This document shows, in pieces, positions 9,949 to 17,964 of a stretch of DNA of 64,000 nt. Within the stretch, counting starts at the first letter, position 1; the number at the start of each line of letters is the position of its first letter. The stretch spans positions 22,104 to 86,103 of the forward strand of contig JAEUVS010000104.1 of assembly GCA_016786745.1 (NCBI GenBank). Direction: 5' to 3'. A program made the position numbers and the translations under genes. Source of the DNA: Chitinophagaceae bacterium. GTDB lineage: Bacteria > Bacteroidota > Bacteroidia > Chitinophagales > Chitinophagaceae. The notes under the pieces are model-generated. The model did not search any database. It had not been told where the DNA came from and was given only the letters and a program-made list of their open reading frames with translations.

Positions 9949-11154
9949 ATGAAGCACCAATGGAAGCCGCTGCTGCTCGTTGCCTACGTTTTCCTGTTTG
10001 TGGGCTCGATTATTTGCATGAACGACATACTGCTTCCGTCGCTGAAAGATTTTTTTCATCTTTCCTATGTCGAAGCATCGATGGTGCAGCAATCGTTTTA
10101 CCTGGTGTATCTTATCTTTCCAATTCCCATCGCATATTACATTGCGAAGTATGGGTATAAGCGGGCGTTGTTTACGGCGCTTGTTATTTGTGGCGCAGGC
10201 GGCATGCTTTTTATTCCGGCGTACTATTTGCTGTCGCTCACGCTCGCATTGATTGCCGTATTTGTTATTTCGCTCGGTGTTACACTTGTAAATGTTGCGG
10301 CAAATCCGCTCGCAACGCTGCTGGGCGATCCAGCAGGCGCCCATGTACGCGTGAATTTCGTACAGCTTTTCAGCAGGATCGGATTTTCTTTTACCCCGAT
10401 AATCGCCACCAGACTTATTTACAGCAACACCGGAAATATTACTTTTCACGTTCCCTACATGCTGCTGGCCGCAGGCACTCTTATTTTTGCCATATTTATT
10501 TTCTTTTCTTCATTGCCTGCATTAAAACCCGGGGTAGAAAAAGGATTTAATTTTACCAGTATAGTTAAGGAATCACGCAGGCACCCGCAACTTTTCTGGG
10601 GAGTTGTCGCGATGTTTTTTGAGATGGGCGCTGAATCGTGTACGCCTGGCTTTTTTATCAATTATCTACGCGAGGTTTCGGGTTTTACTACCGACCAAAC
10701 AGCAACCTATCTCACCTACTACTACATTTCATCGACGATCATGTGTGTGATAGGGATATTTTTACTGCAGGTTTTTCCCGCGGGAAGGCTGGTTGCTATT
10801 TTCGGAGTTGGAATGGTGACGATGTATTTACTGGCTGTGTTTACAAAATCGGACATGAATCCATATTACATGCTCGGTATGGGTGCGTTCATCTCGATAG
10901 TGTTTCCAAGTATTTTTAGCCTGGCGCTTGAGGGTGTCGGGGGATTTACAGAGAAAGGCTCTGCACTCATAAATATGGCAGTGGTAGGCGGAGCCGTGTT
11001 CCCTCCGCTGCAGGGCGCATTGGCCGATGCGCAAGGTGTACAGTTTTCTTACCTCGTACCCTGCATGTGTTTCGTGGTAGTGGTGTTTTATGGAATTTAT
11101 TGCGACAGGCACGGCCGCACATTGGCAATGGGTAATCTCAGAACTCAGGAGTAG
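9949..11154 (+). CDS. FucP-like sugar MFS transporter
   Basis: The 401-residue protein has about twelve hydrophobic segments spread over its whole length and fits the FHS (fucose-galactose-glucose:proton symporter) branch of the major facilitator superfamily. It has the GYKRALFTAL loop after helix 2, the NPLATLLGDP stretch in the first half, and SIVFPSIFSLALEGVGGFTEKGSAL near the end, which is highly typical of FucP/GlcP transporters. The likely role is proton-coupled uptake of a hexose or 6-deoxyhexose across the inner membrane. It converges with the dehydratase gene (17-base 3' overlap), which fits a shared sugar theme. The transported sugar cannot be decided from sequence. Confidence 0.85.
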   Translation: MKHQWKPLLLVAYVFLFVGSIICMNDILLPSLKDFFHLSYVEASMVQQSFYLVYLIFPIPIAYYIAKYGYKRALFTALVICGAGGMLFIPAYYLLSLTLALIAVFVISLGVTLVNVAANPLATLLGDPAGAHVRVNFVQLFSRIGFSFTPIIATRLIYSNTGNITFHVPYMLLAAGTLIFAIFIFFSSLPALKPGVEKGFNFTSIVKESRRHPQLFWGVVAMFFEMGAESCTPGFFINYLREVSGFTTDQTATYLTYYYISSTIMCVIGIFLLQVFPAGRLVAIFGVGMVTMYLLAVFTKSDMNPYYMLGMGAFISIVFPSIFSLALEGVGGFTEKGSALINMAVVGGAVFPPLQGALADAQGVQFSYLVPCMCFVVVVFYGIYCDRHGRTLAMGNLRTQE

Positions 11155-12328
11155 TGTAAATTTTTTCTCCATTAACTTTTATATCCACATCCACAAGATA
11201 TTTTTTCAAAGCAATTGTATCTATGGTCATCCCAAGCCCAGGGCGGTCGGGGGCTGAAATGTATCCATTTGCGTCGGGCAATATTTTTTCTTTTGCTATT
11301 TCCTGCGCGAGTTTCTTTAATTCCACCGGGTATTCGCTGATAATATCATTTTCGATACCCGCATACGCCTGGAGTGAGGCGCTTAATGCAAGATGTGAAG
11401 TGAATGTGTGATTGACATAAGTAATGTTTCTCGCAACAGCAAGGTCAGCTACGCGTTTCGAAACTGTAATTCCTCCAATCCTTCCGGCATCTATCTGTAT
11501 AAACTTAACCCCTGAATGTTCAATCATCGCCTGGGCCTGTACATAGTTATTACATCCTTCTCCACCTGCAAGTGGAACGCGCGGTTCAGAAATGGAAAGT
11601 TGGTGATATGCGTTTAATGCACCATTAAAGAAAGGCTCTTCAAACCAGTAGGCGTTTATTTCTTTTAGCGCCTGTAGACGTTCTTTTGCTATCGAAAAAT
11701 CTTCGCCGAATATGGTGCCCGCGTCGATCATTATGTACGCATCCGGTCCCATTCCTTCGCGCGCCGCTTTTAAATGAGCAACGTCTTTCGCGAGACCATA
11801 TTTTCCGAAAGGTCCCCATCCGAATTTTACGGCTTTATAACCGGTTGTTTTTGTTTTTTTCGCTTTGTTAAATGTTTCTTCTGCATCGTCTCCAAATAAT
11901 TGGGATGCGTAAGGCAATTTCGGGTATGCATTTTTATAACCGAGTAATGTATAAACGGGAGCGTTGTGTTTTTTACCAAGCAGGTCGTAAAGAGCGATGT
12001 CAATTCCTGAAAGTGTATGATCTGCCTGTAAAAGATCGAGCGAATTTTCGTGTACTGCTATTGAAATTTTTTGAATATCCTCTGCTGTGTTTAGTTCTTT
12101 CCCCTCGACGGAATACTTAACAGGTTTGCACGCGCTGTGCGACATCGGCGCGACATAACTCGCAATACTGGTTAAAGGCGATGCCTCACATTCGCCCCAT
12201 CCTTCAAAACCTCCGGCCCTGATTCTAACGAGTAATGCGTCCTGGCTGCCATCACCGATGTCCAGTATTTCGGGCATGCTTACATAAAAGAAATCTACCG
12301 ATTCAATTTTCATATCCGTTTGTTGCAT
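11138..12328 (-). CDS. Enolase-superfamily sugar-acid dehydratase (mandelate racemase type)
   Basis: The 396-residue protein belongs to the mandelate racemase/muconate lactonizing enzyme family. Visible active-site elements are the lysine motif GYKAVKFGWGP (K165/K168), metal ligands around D202 (MIDAG), E230/E231 (WFEEPF) and E257 (AGGEG), D280 (QIDAGRIGG) and a candidate base histidine in VNHTFTSH (H307 or H312). Such enzymes mostly abstract a proton next to a carboxylate and dehydrate aldonates to 2-keto-3-deoxy acids. A downstream methionine (residue 6) is an alternative start. Neighbours (SDR, aldose epimerase-like, FucP-like transporter) point to sugar-acid catabolism. It could supply the galactonate or fuconate dehydratase step missing from the 30-40 kb cluster; that is inference. 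Confidence 0.8.
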   Translation of the reverse strand: MQQTDMKIESVDFFYVSMPEILDIGDGSQDALLVRIRAGGFEGWGECEASPLTSIASYVAPMSHSACKPVKYSVEGKELNTAEDIQKISIAVHENSLDLLQADHTLSGIDIALYDLLGKKHNAPVYTLLGYKNAYPKLPYASQLFGDDAEETFNKAKKTKTTGYKAVKFGWGPFGKYGLAKDVAHLKAAREGMGPDAYIMIDAGTIFGEDFSIAKERLQALKEINAYWFEEPFFNGALNAYHQLSISEPRVPLAGGEGCNNYVQAQAMIEHSGVKFIQIDAGRIGGITVSKRVADLAVARNITYVNHTFTSHLALSASLQAYAGIENDIISEYPVELKKLAQEIAKEKILPDANGYISAPDRPGLGMTIDTIALKKYLVDVDIKVNGEKIYTTPEF

Positions 12329-12331
12329 TGT

Positions 12332-12362
12332 CCGCTGACCCCTCGCTTTGCTCGGGATGACA
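12332..12362. repeat. Possible REP-like intergenic element
   Basis: In the 38-base gap between the dehydratase and SDR genes, the minus strand reads TGTCATCCCGAGCAAAGCGA followed by GGGGTCAG. The TCATCCCGAGC...GCGAGGG signature is one I recognise as a short dispersed intergenic repeat in many bacterial genomes, including Bacteroidota. I see only this copy in the window, so repetitiveness is not shown here. Confidence 0.4.
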
Positions 12363-12366
12363 ATTG

Positions 12367-13119
12367 TCAGAACGTTATAGTTAATCCACCATCTACCGTA
12401 ATTACCTGCCCCGTTATATAAGATGCATCGTTGCCTGCGAGAAAAAACGCAACTCCGGCTATTTCTTCTGCTGTGGCGGCTCTTTTAAGTGGCAAATGGT
12501 GCGCGTCAATATAATTTTCTTTGAACCATTTTCCATGCAGTTCGTTTTGCCCATCAACCACCGCCATAGGCGTATCAACAAAGCCAGGCGCGATCGCATT
12601 AACAAGAATGTTACGGGGAGCGAGTTCAACGGCCATGGCCCTGCAAAATTGATTGATAGCCGCTTTTGCCATTGAGTACGCGCTTGCCGACGCTTCCGCT
12701 CTTGTACCATGTATCGAGGTAACGTGAATTAACCGGCCGTTCTGCTGCATGAATTTTACAGCGAGTTTGGACGTCAATACACATCCATTTATCATAGCAT
12801 CGAATGTTACGCGCCAACGCTCCATGTCCATAGTTAGCGGATCTGTTTTTTCAAAAATGCCCGCACAGCTTACCAGGGCGTCGAGCTTTCCCCATTTTTC
12901 ACCAATTAATTTTTCTCCTTTATTTATTGTTTCCTGCCCGGCGTAGCTGCCATTGAAAAAAATGTGATCGCCGGGAGTTAATTCGTTCAGAGCATCGGCA
13001 AGTTTTTCGTGCTGTATATCGTTCAGGCAAACATCATAGCCTTCCTTTGCAAACCGGATGGCGGTTGCTTTTCCGATACCTGAAGCTGCTCCTGTGATTA
13101 ATACTTTCGGCCGGTTCAT
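12367..13119 (-). CDS. SDR family NAD(P)-dependent oxidoreductase
   Basis: The 250-residue classical short-chain dehydrogenase has the cofactor motif TGAASGIG at residues 9-16, CAG of the NAG-type motif at 85-87, Ser135 and the catalytic pair Tyr148/Lys152 (YSMAK). The C-terminal SYITGQVITVDGG is typical of FabG-like SDRs. N34-D35 after the second strand favours NAD over NADP. It shares an ATGA overlap with the aldose-epimerase-like gene and lies 38 bases before the sugar-acid dehydratase, so it probably oxidises a sugar or sugar acid (for example an aldose to its lactone). The exact substrate is unknown. Confidence 0.88.
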   Translation of the reverse strand: MNRPKVLITGAASGIGKATAIRFAKEGYDVCLNDIQHEKLADALNELTPGDHIFFNGSYAGQETINKGEKLIGEKWGKLDALVSCAGIFEKTDPLTMDMERWRVTFDAMINGCVLTSKLAVKFMQQNGRLIHVTSIHGTRAEASASAYSMAKAAINQFCRAMAVELAPRNILVNAIAPGFVDTPMAVVDGQNELHGKWFKENYIDAHHLPLKRAATAEEIAGVAFFLAGNDASYITGQVITVDGGLTITF

Positions 13120-14039
13120 TTGTCAATGTAGTTCTTTTTTTCTCCGGCAAAAATTGTTACCGAAGTTTCCAGTGAAGCGCCCCGTTCGAGAAAGGCGGAT
13201 TGCTTCAGTGATTGCGCTTCGTTTACGCTGATTGGCATATTTGTGCACGGCTCAAGTATCGCCACATAGTGATCGAAGAAGCCGCCGTATGAGGCAAAGA
13301 GCCATTGGTAGGGAAATATTGAAGGATCATACTTGTAGCTGAAGAAATGCCCCGCTTTATTCTCTAACTGCATTTCGCCGGTTGGAACATCATATAAATA
13401 CATGAAATCCATCGAACCATTCTTCGCGGGAATGACCGACGCGTCTGTGTTTTCGATGTGAGGCCACGCAAACTCCTTCAATTGTTTTTTGAAACGTGAA
13501 TATTCAGGGTCGGCTACCTTTGCTTTCTTTGCGGGGGTGACTATTTTATCCTCAGCCATAATATTGAGTGCAGCGTGGAGTTTCCACATGAAATTTATTG
13601 GCTTGCCGGAATTGTTTTTGATATGATATTGAAGATGTACAGCGGGTGAATTTTCGACTAAGGAAATAGTTTTGCTGTAATATAATCCCGATAGTTTGAG
13701 GGTACCGTATACTTTTATTTTATTGTCTCCTGTTTCGTGGTGCAGGCTGGTAGTCCATAGTTCGCCGTGGTCCGGGTATGCGATGCCATCGATGATTTCG
13801 GGAATATCATTAGGGATAAGTTCATCAATGCCTCCCAGGAAATTAGGATCATATTCTGTGCCGGGTCCATGCCTTTTTAGTTCAAGGTTTTCATTTGTCC
13901 AAAGAAATTCGTGTTTTAACTGCTTGTTGTAGATGCTGAGTATTTTTCCTCCAATGGCTGGAACTACTGATACTTCCAGGTTATCGTTCTCGAGAATGAA
14001 TACTTCTGCATCGTTTATGTGCTGCGCAGCGGGCTTCAA
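13116..14039 (-). CDS. Aldose 1-epimerase-like (galactose mutarotase fold) protein
   Basis: The 307-residue protein resembles aldose epimerases: EVSVVPAIGGKILSIYN at the N-terminus, then GGIDELIPND and YPDHGELWT, where the His is expected in the sugar-binding cleft, and FMWKLHAAL in the middle. Members interconvert alpha and beta anomers or bind free sugars in the cytosol. No signal peptide is seen. The only start codon after the in-frame stop is TTG at 14039. The next in-frame methionine lies well inside the conserved fold, so TTG is accepted. The stop overlaps the SDR gene's ATG by four bases. It acts in the same sugar pathway as the SDR and dehydratase. Confidence 0.75.
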   Translation of the reverse strand: MKPAAQHINDAEVFILENDNLEVSVVPAIGGKILSIYNKQLKHEFLWTNENLELKRHGPGTEYDPNFLGGIDELIPNDIPEIIDGIAYPDHGELWTTSLHHETGDNKIKVYGTLKLSGLYYSKTISLVENSPAVHLQYHIKNNSGKPINFMWKLHAALNIMAEDKIVTPAKKAKVADPEYSRFKKQLKEFAWPHIENTDASVIPAKNGSMDFMYLYDVPTGEMQLENKAGHFFSYKYDPSIFPYQWLFASYGGFFDHYVAILEPCTNMPISVNEAQSLKQSAFLERGASLETSVTIFAGEKKNYIDK

Positions 14040-14078
14040 GTATTGCCGTTTTAGGGCAATAAATATATTCTATTCCTT

Positions 14079-14618
14079 TCAGTAAATTTCCTGGTGCAAC
14101 AGCTTTTGTTTAAGGGCCTCGAGTAAACCGCCTTCACTCCATTCACCATTAAACTTTTCACCATTAATGAAGAATGTAGGTGTTCTGTTTACCCCGCTTC
14201 TAAGCCCGCTTTCAAAATCGCTTTCCACTTTGTCGATCAGTTCCTGCAGGTGCATGTCTTGTTTGAACCGATCGGGATCGAGACCGATTTTTTCGGCGAG
14301 CAGAAATATATTTTCTGCATCGAGGTTTCGTTGGTGTTCGAAAATAATGTCGTGCATTTCCCAGAACTTTCCCTGCATGCCAGCTGCTTCCGTTGCCACG
14401 GCGGCCATAAATGCATGTGGATGGATTTTAGACAATGGGAAATTTCTGAATACAAATTTTATATCACGACCGAATTGTTCAACGATGTCTTTTACAATCG
14501 GGTAGGCGCGGCCGCAAAAGGGACATTCATAGTCGCCATACTCAACGAGTTCAATTGGTGCGTTTGCATATCGCAATACGTGGTCAAAACTACTTACCGA
14601 AGGTGTTAGCTGTTTCAT
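14079..14618 (-). CDS. DsbA-family thioredoxin-fold protein (cytoplasmic)
   Basis: The 179-residue protein has a thioredoxin-fold active site C32-P-F-C35 (YGDYECPFCGRAYP), an inserted helical domain and the cis-proline loop NRTPTFF (Pro147). This is the layout of the DsbA/Thioredoxin_4 family. There is no signal peptide, so it should act in the cytoplasm, perhaps as a thiol reductant or isomerase. It lies 12 bases downstream of the peroxiredoxin gene on the same strand, suggesting that it reduces the peroxiredoxin or repairs oxidised thiols in one stress operon. The start at ATG 14618 fits the family's N-terminus. Confidence 0.88.
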   Translation of the reverse strand: MKQLTPSVSSFDHVLRYANAPIELVEYGDYECPFCGRAYPIVKDIVEQFGRDIKFVFRNFPLSKIHPHAFMAAVATEAAGMQGKFWEMHDIIFEHQRNLDAENIFLLAEKIGLDPDRFKQDMHLQELIDKVESDFESGLRSGVNRTPTFFINGEKFNGEWSEGGLLEALKQKLLHQEIY

Positions 14619-14630
14619 GTTATTGGTTCA

Positions 14631-15113
14631 TTAATTAATTTGATTAATTGATTCTACTTTGTCGATTTCTTCCAGCGCGTTAAGTATACCGTCGGCGCCG
14701 GGATTAATACCAACAGGCGACAAATAGCTCCAGCGAATAATGCCATTTTCATCGATCACGTAAAGCGCCCGTTTGCATTCGCCTGTTTTTTCGTTATACA
14801 CTTCGTACATTTTTGCAACCTTACCCTTTGGTTCGAAATCGGACAGCAGGGGAAAGTGAAAGTGATTATGCTCCATAAAAGCGAGATGGCTCCATTTACT
14901 GTCAACCGAAATTCCTATCAATTGAGCATTGTGCCTTGCAAAGTATTTTGACATTTCATTATATAGCGTCATCTGGTCGTCGCATACCGGGCTCCAATCT
15001 GCAGGATAAAATGCCAGGATGACTTTCTTATTTAGCAACTCGCTTAACCTGAGTTTCTGATCGGGAGTCGAGAAAAGTTCAAAATCGGGAGCTAAAGTGC
15101 CTGTTGGTAACAT
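14631..15113 (-). CDS. Peroxiredoxin (AhpC/TSA family)
   Basis: The 160-residue thiol peroxidase matches single-domain AhpC/TSA peroxiredoxins in length. The peroxidatic site is P37-A-D-W-S41-P-V-C44, the family PxxxT/SxxC motif. A second cysteine (C113 in TGECKRALYVID) is a candidate resolving residue. It should reduce hydrogen peroxide or organic peroxides in the cytoplasm. The start ATG at 15113 lies 20 bases after the hydrolase stop. The position between an alpha/beta hydrolase and a DsbA-like protein supports an oxidative-stress operon under the sigma-54 promoter upstream. Confidence 0.9.
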   Translation of the reverse strand: MLPTGTLAPDFELFSTPDQKLRLSELLNKKVILAFYPADWSPVCDDQMTLYNEMSKYFARHNAQLIGISVDSKWSHLAFMEHNHFHFPLLSDFEPKGKVAKMYEVYNEKTGECKRALYVIDENGIIRWSYLSPVGINPGADGILNALEEIDKVESINQIN

Positions 15114-15133
15114 GATGTTCGTTTTCAGGGTGA

Positions 15134-15895
15134 TTAAAGTTTTTCAGCAGCACTGATGATAAATTCGGCTACTTTTTCTGGTTGCGACACCATTGGTATA
15201 TGATCTGAATCCAGTTCGAGCGAAGTGGCCTTGATCAGTTTTGCTTTGAAGCGTTCCAGGTCGGGGTTGATCATTCCGTCTCTCGACGCAATGATGTACC
15301 ATGATTTTTTGGACTTCCAGGCAGGATTGAGAACCTTTTCCTGTGTGGCCGCTGCCGACCAGGTTACCTGTGTTGCGTAGATCACTTTCCTTTCTTCCGG
15401 CGATTCATCCTGCGCGAAATGTTCATCAACCGCTTTTTGCGACAGGGAAAGAAAACCTTCAGGACTCACCTGGAATAGTTGCTCAACGCCTGTTGTAGGC
15501 ATAGCAGCATTAACATCAACCACATTTTGTCCTTCTTCCGGAACTAGCGCCGCCACATATACGAGGCCGGCTACTTTTTCATCTTTGCCAGCTTCAGAAA
15601 TAACCATTCCGGCGTAGGAGTGTCCAACTAAAAGTACGGATCCATCCATTTGCCCGATTGCGCGTTTTGCTGCGGCAACGTCATCGGCGAATGATGTAAG
15701 CGGATTTTGGGCTGCAATAACGTTCAGGCCTTTGGCCTGGAGTATCGGAATTACTTTTGCCCAGCTTGATCCGTCTGCGAATGCGCCGTGCACCAGAACA
15801 ATGTTTTTTACTCCCTTTGGTGTTTCGACGCGTGCGTCTTTAGATGAAGAAAGCTTTACCGACGGAGAAGCTACTTTTTCAAGTGTGTTGTTCAT
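15134..15895 (-). CDS. Alpha/beta hydrolase, GHSYAG type
   Basis: The 253-residue alpha/beta hydrolase has an oxyanion-hole HG motif (VLVHGAFADGSSW, residues 33-45), nucleophile elbow GHSYAG with Ser93 and a likely catalytic His in DSDHIPMVSQPE near the C-terminus. It resembles the esterase/salicylate-esterase-like group found widely in bacteria. About 30 residues precede the first strand, with no clear signal peptide, so it is likely cytoplasmic. Its start lies inside the 3' end of the upstream HSL-type hydrolase (17-base overlap), so the two are co-translated. Substrate unknown. Confidence 0.87.
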   Translation of the reverse strand: MNNTLEKVASPSVKLSSSKDARVETPKGVKNIVLVHGAFADGSSWAKVIPILQAKGLNVIAAQNPLTSFADDVAAAKRAIGQMDGSVLLVGHSYAGMVISEAGKDEKVAGLVYVAALVPEEGQNVVDVNAAMPTTGVEQLFQVSPEGFLSLSQKAVDEHFAQDESPEERKVIYATQVTWSAAATQEKVLNPAWKSKKSWYIIASRDGMINPDLERFKAKLIKATSLELDSDHIPMVSQPEKVAEFIISAAEKL

Positions 15896-16916
15896 AAACT
15901 TTGTTTTTTATAAATGTTGAATTAGGATTCGCTTTAACGCTAAGCGCATTTTTGATTACTGCGGCAGCCTGAAGCAGGGCAGTTTTCACTGCCGGCGTGT
16001 CGGCGAGCGCATTTAATAAACCATAATCATGGATCAATCCGCCGTAACGGGTAAGGGTTACAGCCACACCTGCCTCATCGAGTTTACGTGCATAGGCTTC
16101 ACCCTCATCGCGCAGTACATCGTTTTCTGCTGTTTGCACAAGAGCGGGTGGCAACCCTTTCAATTGTTCCAGGCTCGCCTGTAGCGGAGAAGCATAAATT
16201 TCGCGACGCTTAGCGGCGTCTGGCAGATAGTTATCCCAAAACCATATCATCATTTTTTTCGAAAGGAATCTTCCTTCTGCCAGGTCGTTGTAAGATGCGG
16301 TGTCGAAATTAGCGTCTGTAACCGGCCATAATAACACCTGCTGTTTTATTGCAGGGCCACTTCTTGCTTTTGCCATCAGGGCGATGGCTGCTGTCATGTT
16401 TCCGCCCACACTGTTACCTACAACAGCCAGGTTTTTACCGTCAACGCCTATTTCGCTGCCGTTCTCTGCAACCCATTTTGTAACGGCATATACCTGGTTG
16501 ATGGCAACGGGATAGCGTACTTCAGGTGAAGGGGTATAATCTGGAAATACCGCAACTGCGCCGCTGGCTACTACAAGGTCGCGCACGAGTCGCCGATGGG
16601 TTGGATAATCGCCCAAAACCCATCCGCCGCCATGGATAAAGATGAAGACCGGTGCACCGGGTTTTGATCCGGTTGGTTTTGTAATATGAATGTTTACTCC
16701 CTCGCCATCCTGCATGATCAATTGTTCTGATTCCTCTATTCCGGAATAGTCCACGGGTGTATTTTGCGCTCCGACCAATACCTGCCGCGCATCAGCCGGG
16801 CTAAGTTGTTCGATCGGTTTACCGTTTCCGGAGTTGAGTACTTTCAGAAAGTCTCTAACCTTAATGAATATCCGCGGATCGTTTTCCGCTTTTACTGGAT
16901 TGTTTAACTGGTCCAT
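15879..16916 (-). CDS. HSL-family alpha/beta hydrolase (esterase/lipase)
   Basis: The 345-residue protein is an alpha/beta hydrolase-3 (hormone-sensitive-lipase-like) enzyme: HGGGW at residues 95-99 builds the oxyanion hole, G-N-S-V-G holds nucleophile Ser169, and QTAENDVLRDEG and GLIHDYG supply the expected Asp and His. Such enzymes hydrolyse short-chain esters in the cytoplasm. No signal peptide is seen. It overlaps the next hydrolase gene by 17 bases and starts 43 bases after the upstream small CxxC gene, within the putative sigma-54 operon. Natural substrate unknown. Confidence 0.9.
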   Translation of the reverse strand: MDQLNNPVKAENDPRIFIKVRDFLKVLNSGNGKPIEQLSPADARQVLVGAQNTPVDYSGIEESEQLIMQDGEGVNIHITKPTGSKPGAPVFIFIHGGGWVLGDYPTHRRLVRDLVVASGAVAVFPDYTPSPEVRYPVAINQVYAVTKWVAENGSEIGVDGKNLAVVGNSVGGNMTAAIALMAKARSGPAIKQQVLLWPVTDANFDTASYNDLAEGRFLSKKMMIWFWDNYLPDAAKRREIYASPLQASLEQLKGLPPALVQTAENDVLRDEGEAYARKLDEAGVAVTLTRYGGLIHDYGLLNALADTPAVKTALLQAAAVIKNALSVKANPNSTFIKNKVYEQHT

Positions 16917-16959
16917 AAAAAAGTTTTTTTTGATTTGACCTCATTTTGAGAGATAGGTT

Positions 16960-17277
16960 TTATTCGACGTAGATCGAGTTGTGTGAGTGAAGCTTGCGCG
17001 CCATGTCGAAACTAAGGTTTGCCGAATATGCGCCGTATGCATCCACCAGTGTACCCTTTACCCCGGTGTTTGATGTAATGGCATAGACAATTGAATTGTC
17101 GTCGGGGTTAGAGTCGCCTTCGAAACGGTAAGTTTCATCCACTGTAAATTCTTCCGGGTTCAGGCGGATATCCAGGTCGCCACAGTAGAGGCATATTTGC
17201 AGTGATTCAAATTCCGCTGTATAGCCTCTCTGTTTGAGGTCGTTTAGCGCCTCAACGAGGGATTCGTAATTTTTCAT
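16960..17277 (-). CDS. Small CxxC protein (family often mislabelled PRPP synthetase), copy 2
   Basis: The 105-residue protein belongs to a Bacteroidota family often auto-annotated as phosphoribosylpyrophosphate synthetase, although it is far too short and lacks the PRPP-binding loop. Features are a leading helix (LVEALNDLKQRGY), a CLYC motif at about residues 29-32, the VDETYRFEGDSNPDDNSIVYAI core and GVKGTLVDAYG. CxxC followed by an acidic core could bind a metal or act in redox. It is a paralogue of the next gene upstream (101 residues). Both lie 20-40 bases apart in the sigma-54-type cluster. True function unknown. Confidence 0.8.
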   Translation of the reverse strand: MKNYESLVEALNDLKQRGYTAEFESLQICLYCGDLDIRLNPEEFTVDETYRFEGDSNPDDNSIVYAITSNTGVKGTLVDAYGAYSANLSFDMARKLHSHNSIYVE

Positions 17278-17300
17278 AATTTTTTATTTTTTTATTGTGA

Positions 17301-17606
17301 TTAAATCACTTCATTAAGAACAGGGTCTGATTCTAATTTTCGCAACATTTCCAAACTGATATTGTCTTCATACACGAAACACGCATCTACGAGGTAACCT
17401 TTGGCGCCATCTATTGTAGTGATCGCATAAATAGTTCTGTCCCCATCAGGAATGATGTCTTCGAAACGATGATATTCATCAACCATAAAGCTGTCGGGTG
17501 CAACCCACCAATCCAGGTCAAAACAATACAGACAAGTGGCCTCTCTCCTGAATCGAAGCTGGTATCCTCGTTCCTTCAGGTCGTTGAGTGTTTTAGTGAT
17601 TATCAT
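17301..17606 (-). CDS. Small CxxC protein (same family), copy 1
   Basis: The 101-residue protein is a diverged paralogue of the downstream gene, with the same order of elements: LNDLKERGY, CLYC (about residues 27-30), MVDEYHRFEDIIPDGDRTIYAITT and GAKGYLVDACFVYEDNIS. Keeping CLYC while much of the rest differs suggests that the cysteines matter. The N-terminus is a few residues shorter. It is preceded at 37 bases by the 66-residue gene and followed at 23 bases by its paralogue, so it is co-transcribed. Function not known. Confidence 0.78.
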   Translation of the reverse strand: MIITKTLNDLKERGYQLRFRREATCLYCFDLDWWVAPDSFMVDEYHRFEDIIPDGDRTIYAITTIDGAKGYLVDACFVYEDNISLEMLRKLESDPVLNEVI

Positions 17607-17643
17607 TTCGGACAGTTTAAATACTTTGAGATTTTTCGAATCG

Positions 17644-17844
17644 TTACAACAAATCTTCTGGACAGCCTACGGCAATGGCTTCCTCGGTGTACATCAATGG
17701 CTGATCTTCGGTGCGGATCGCATCATCGAGAAATTCACTTCCTTCGGTGATATTGTGCACCGGTTCATGTATTGCTACCAACGTGTGTTCGGCAGGATCT
17801 GTTTTATGATTTTTTTTGGGGAGATATAACGACAAAAGATTCAT
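17644..17844 (-). CDS. Hypothetical 66-residue protein
   Basis: A short open frame (MNLLSLYLPKKNHKTDPAEH ... AVGCPEDLL) sits in line with its neighbours, with ATG at 17844 and a 37-base gap to the next gene. It is acidic, without a signal peptide or membrane segment, and matches no family I know. Support is only positional: same strand, tight spacing and a plausible ATG in the middle of a long operon. It could be a small cytoplasmic protein co-induced with the stress genes, or a chance frame. Confidence 0.45.
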   Translation of the reverse strand: MNLLSLYLPKKNHKTDPAEHTLVAIHEPVHNITEGSEFLDDAIRTEDQPLMYTEEAIAVGCPEDLL

Positions 17845-17964
17845 GATGTTTTTACATTGAGGATGAATTAATGTTTCCCGGCAATAACTTTCCTGGCCGA
17901 CACCGGGAGTGAAATACCGGAAGATGATTTTTAATTAAGAAGTAAGGAAGTGGATTATTCGCCG

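Noticed and set aside
10188..10550. Alternative-frame open frames inside the FucP-like transporter
   Set aside because: They are out-of-frame shadows of a strongly supported membrane protein and show no domain or signal of their own.
16960..17606. Annotation as phosphoribosylpyrophosphate synthetase
   Set aside because: About 100 residues, no PRPP loop or nucleotide-binding motif; the label is a database artefact.
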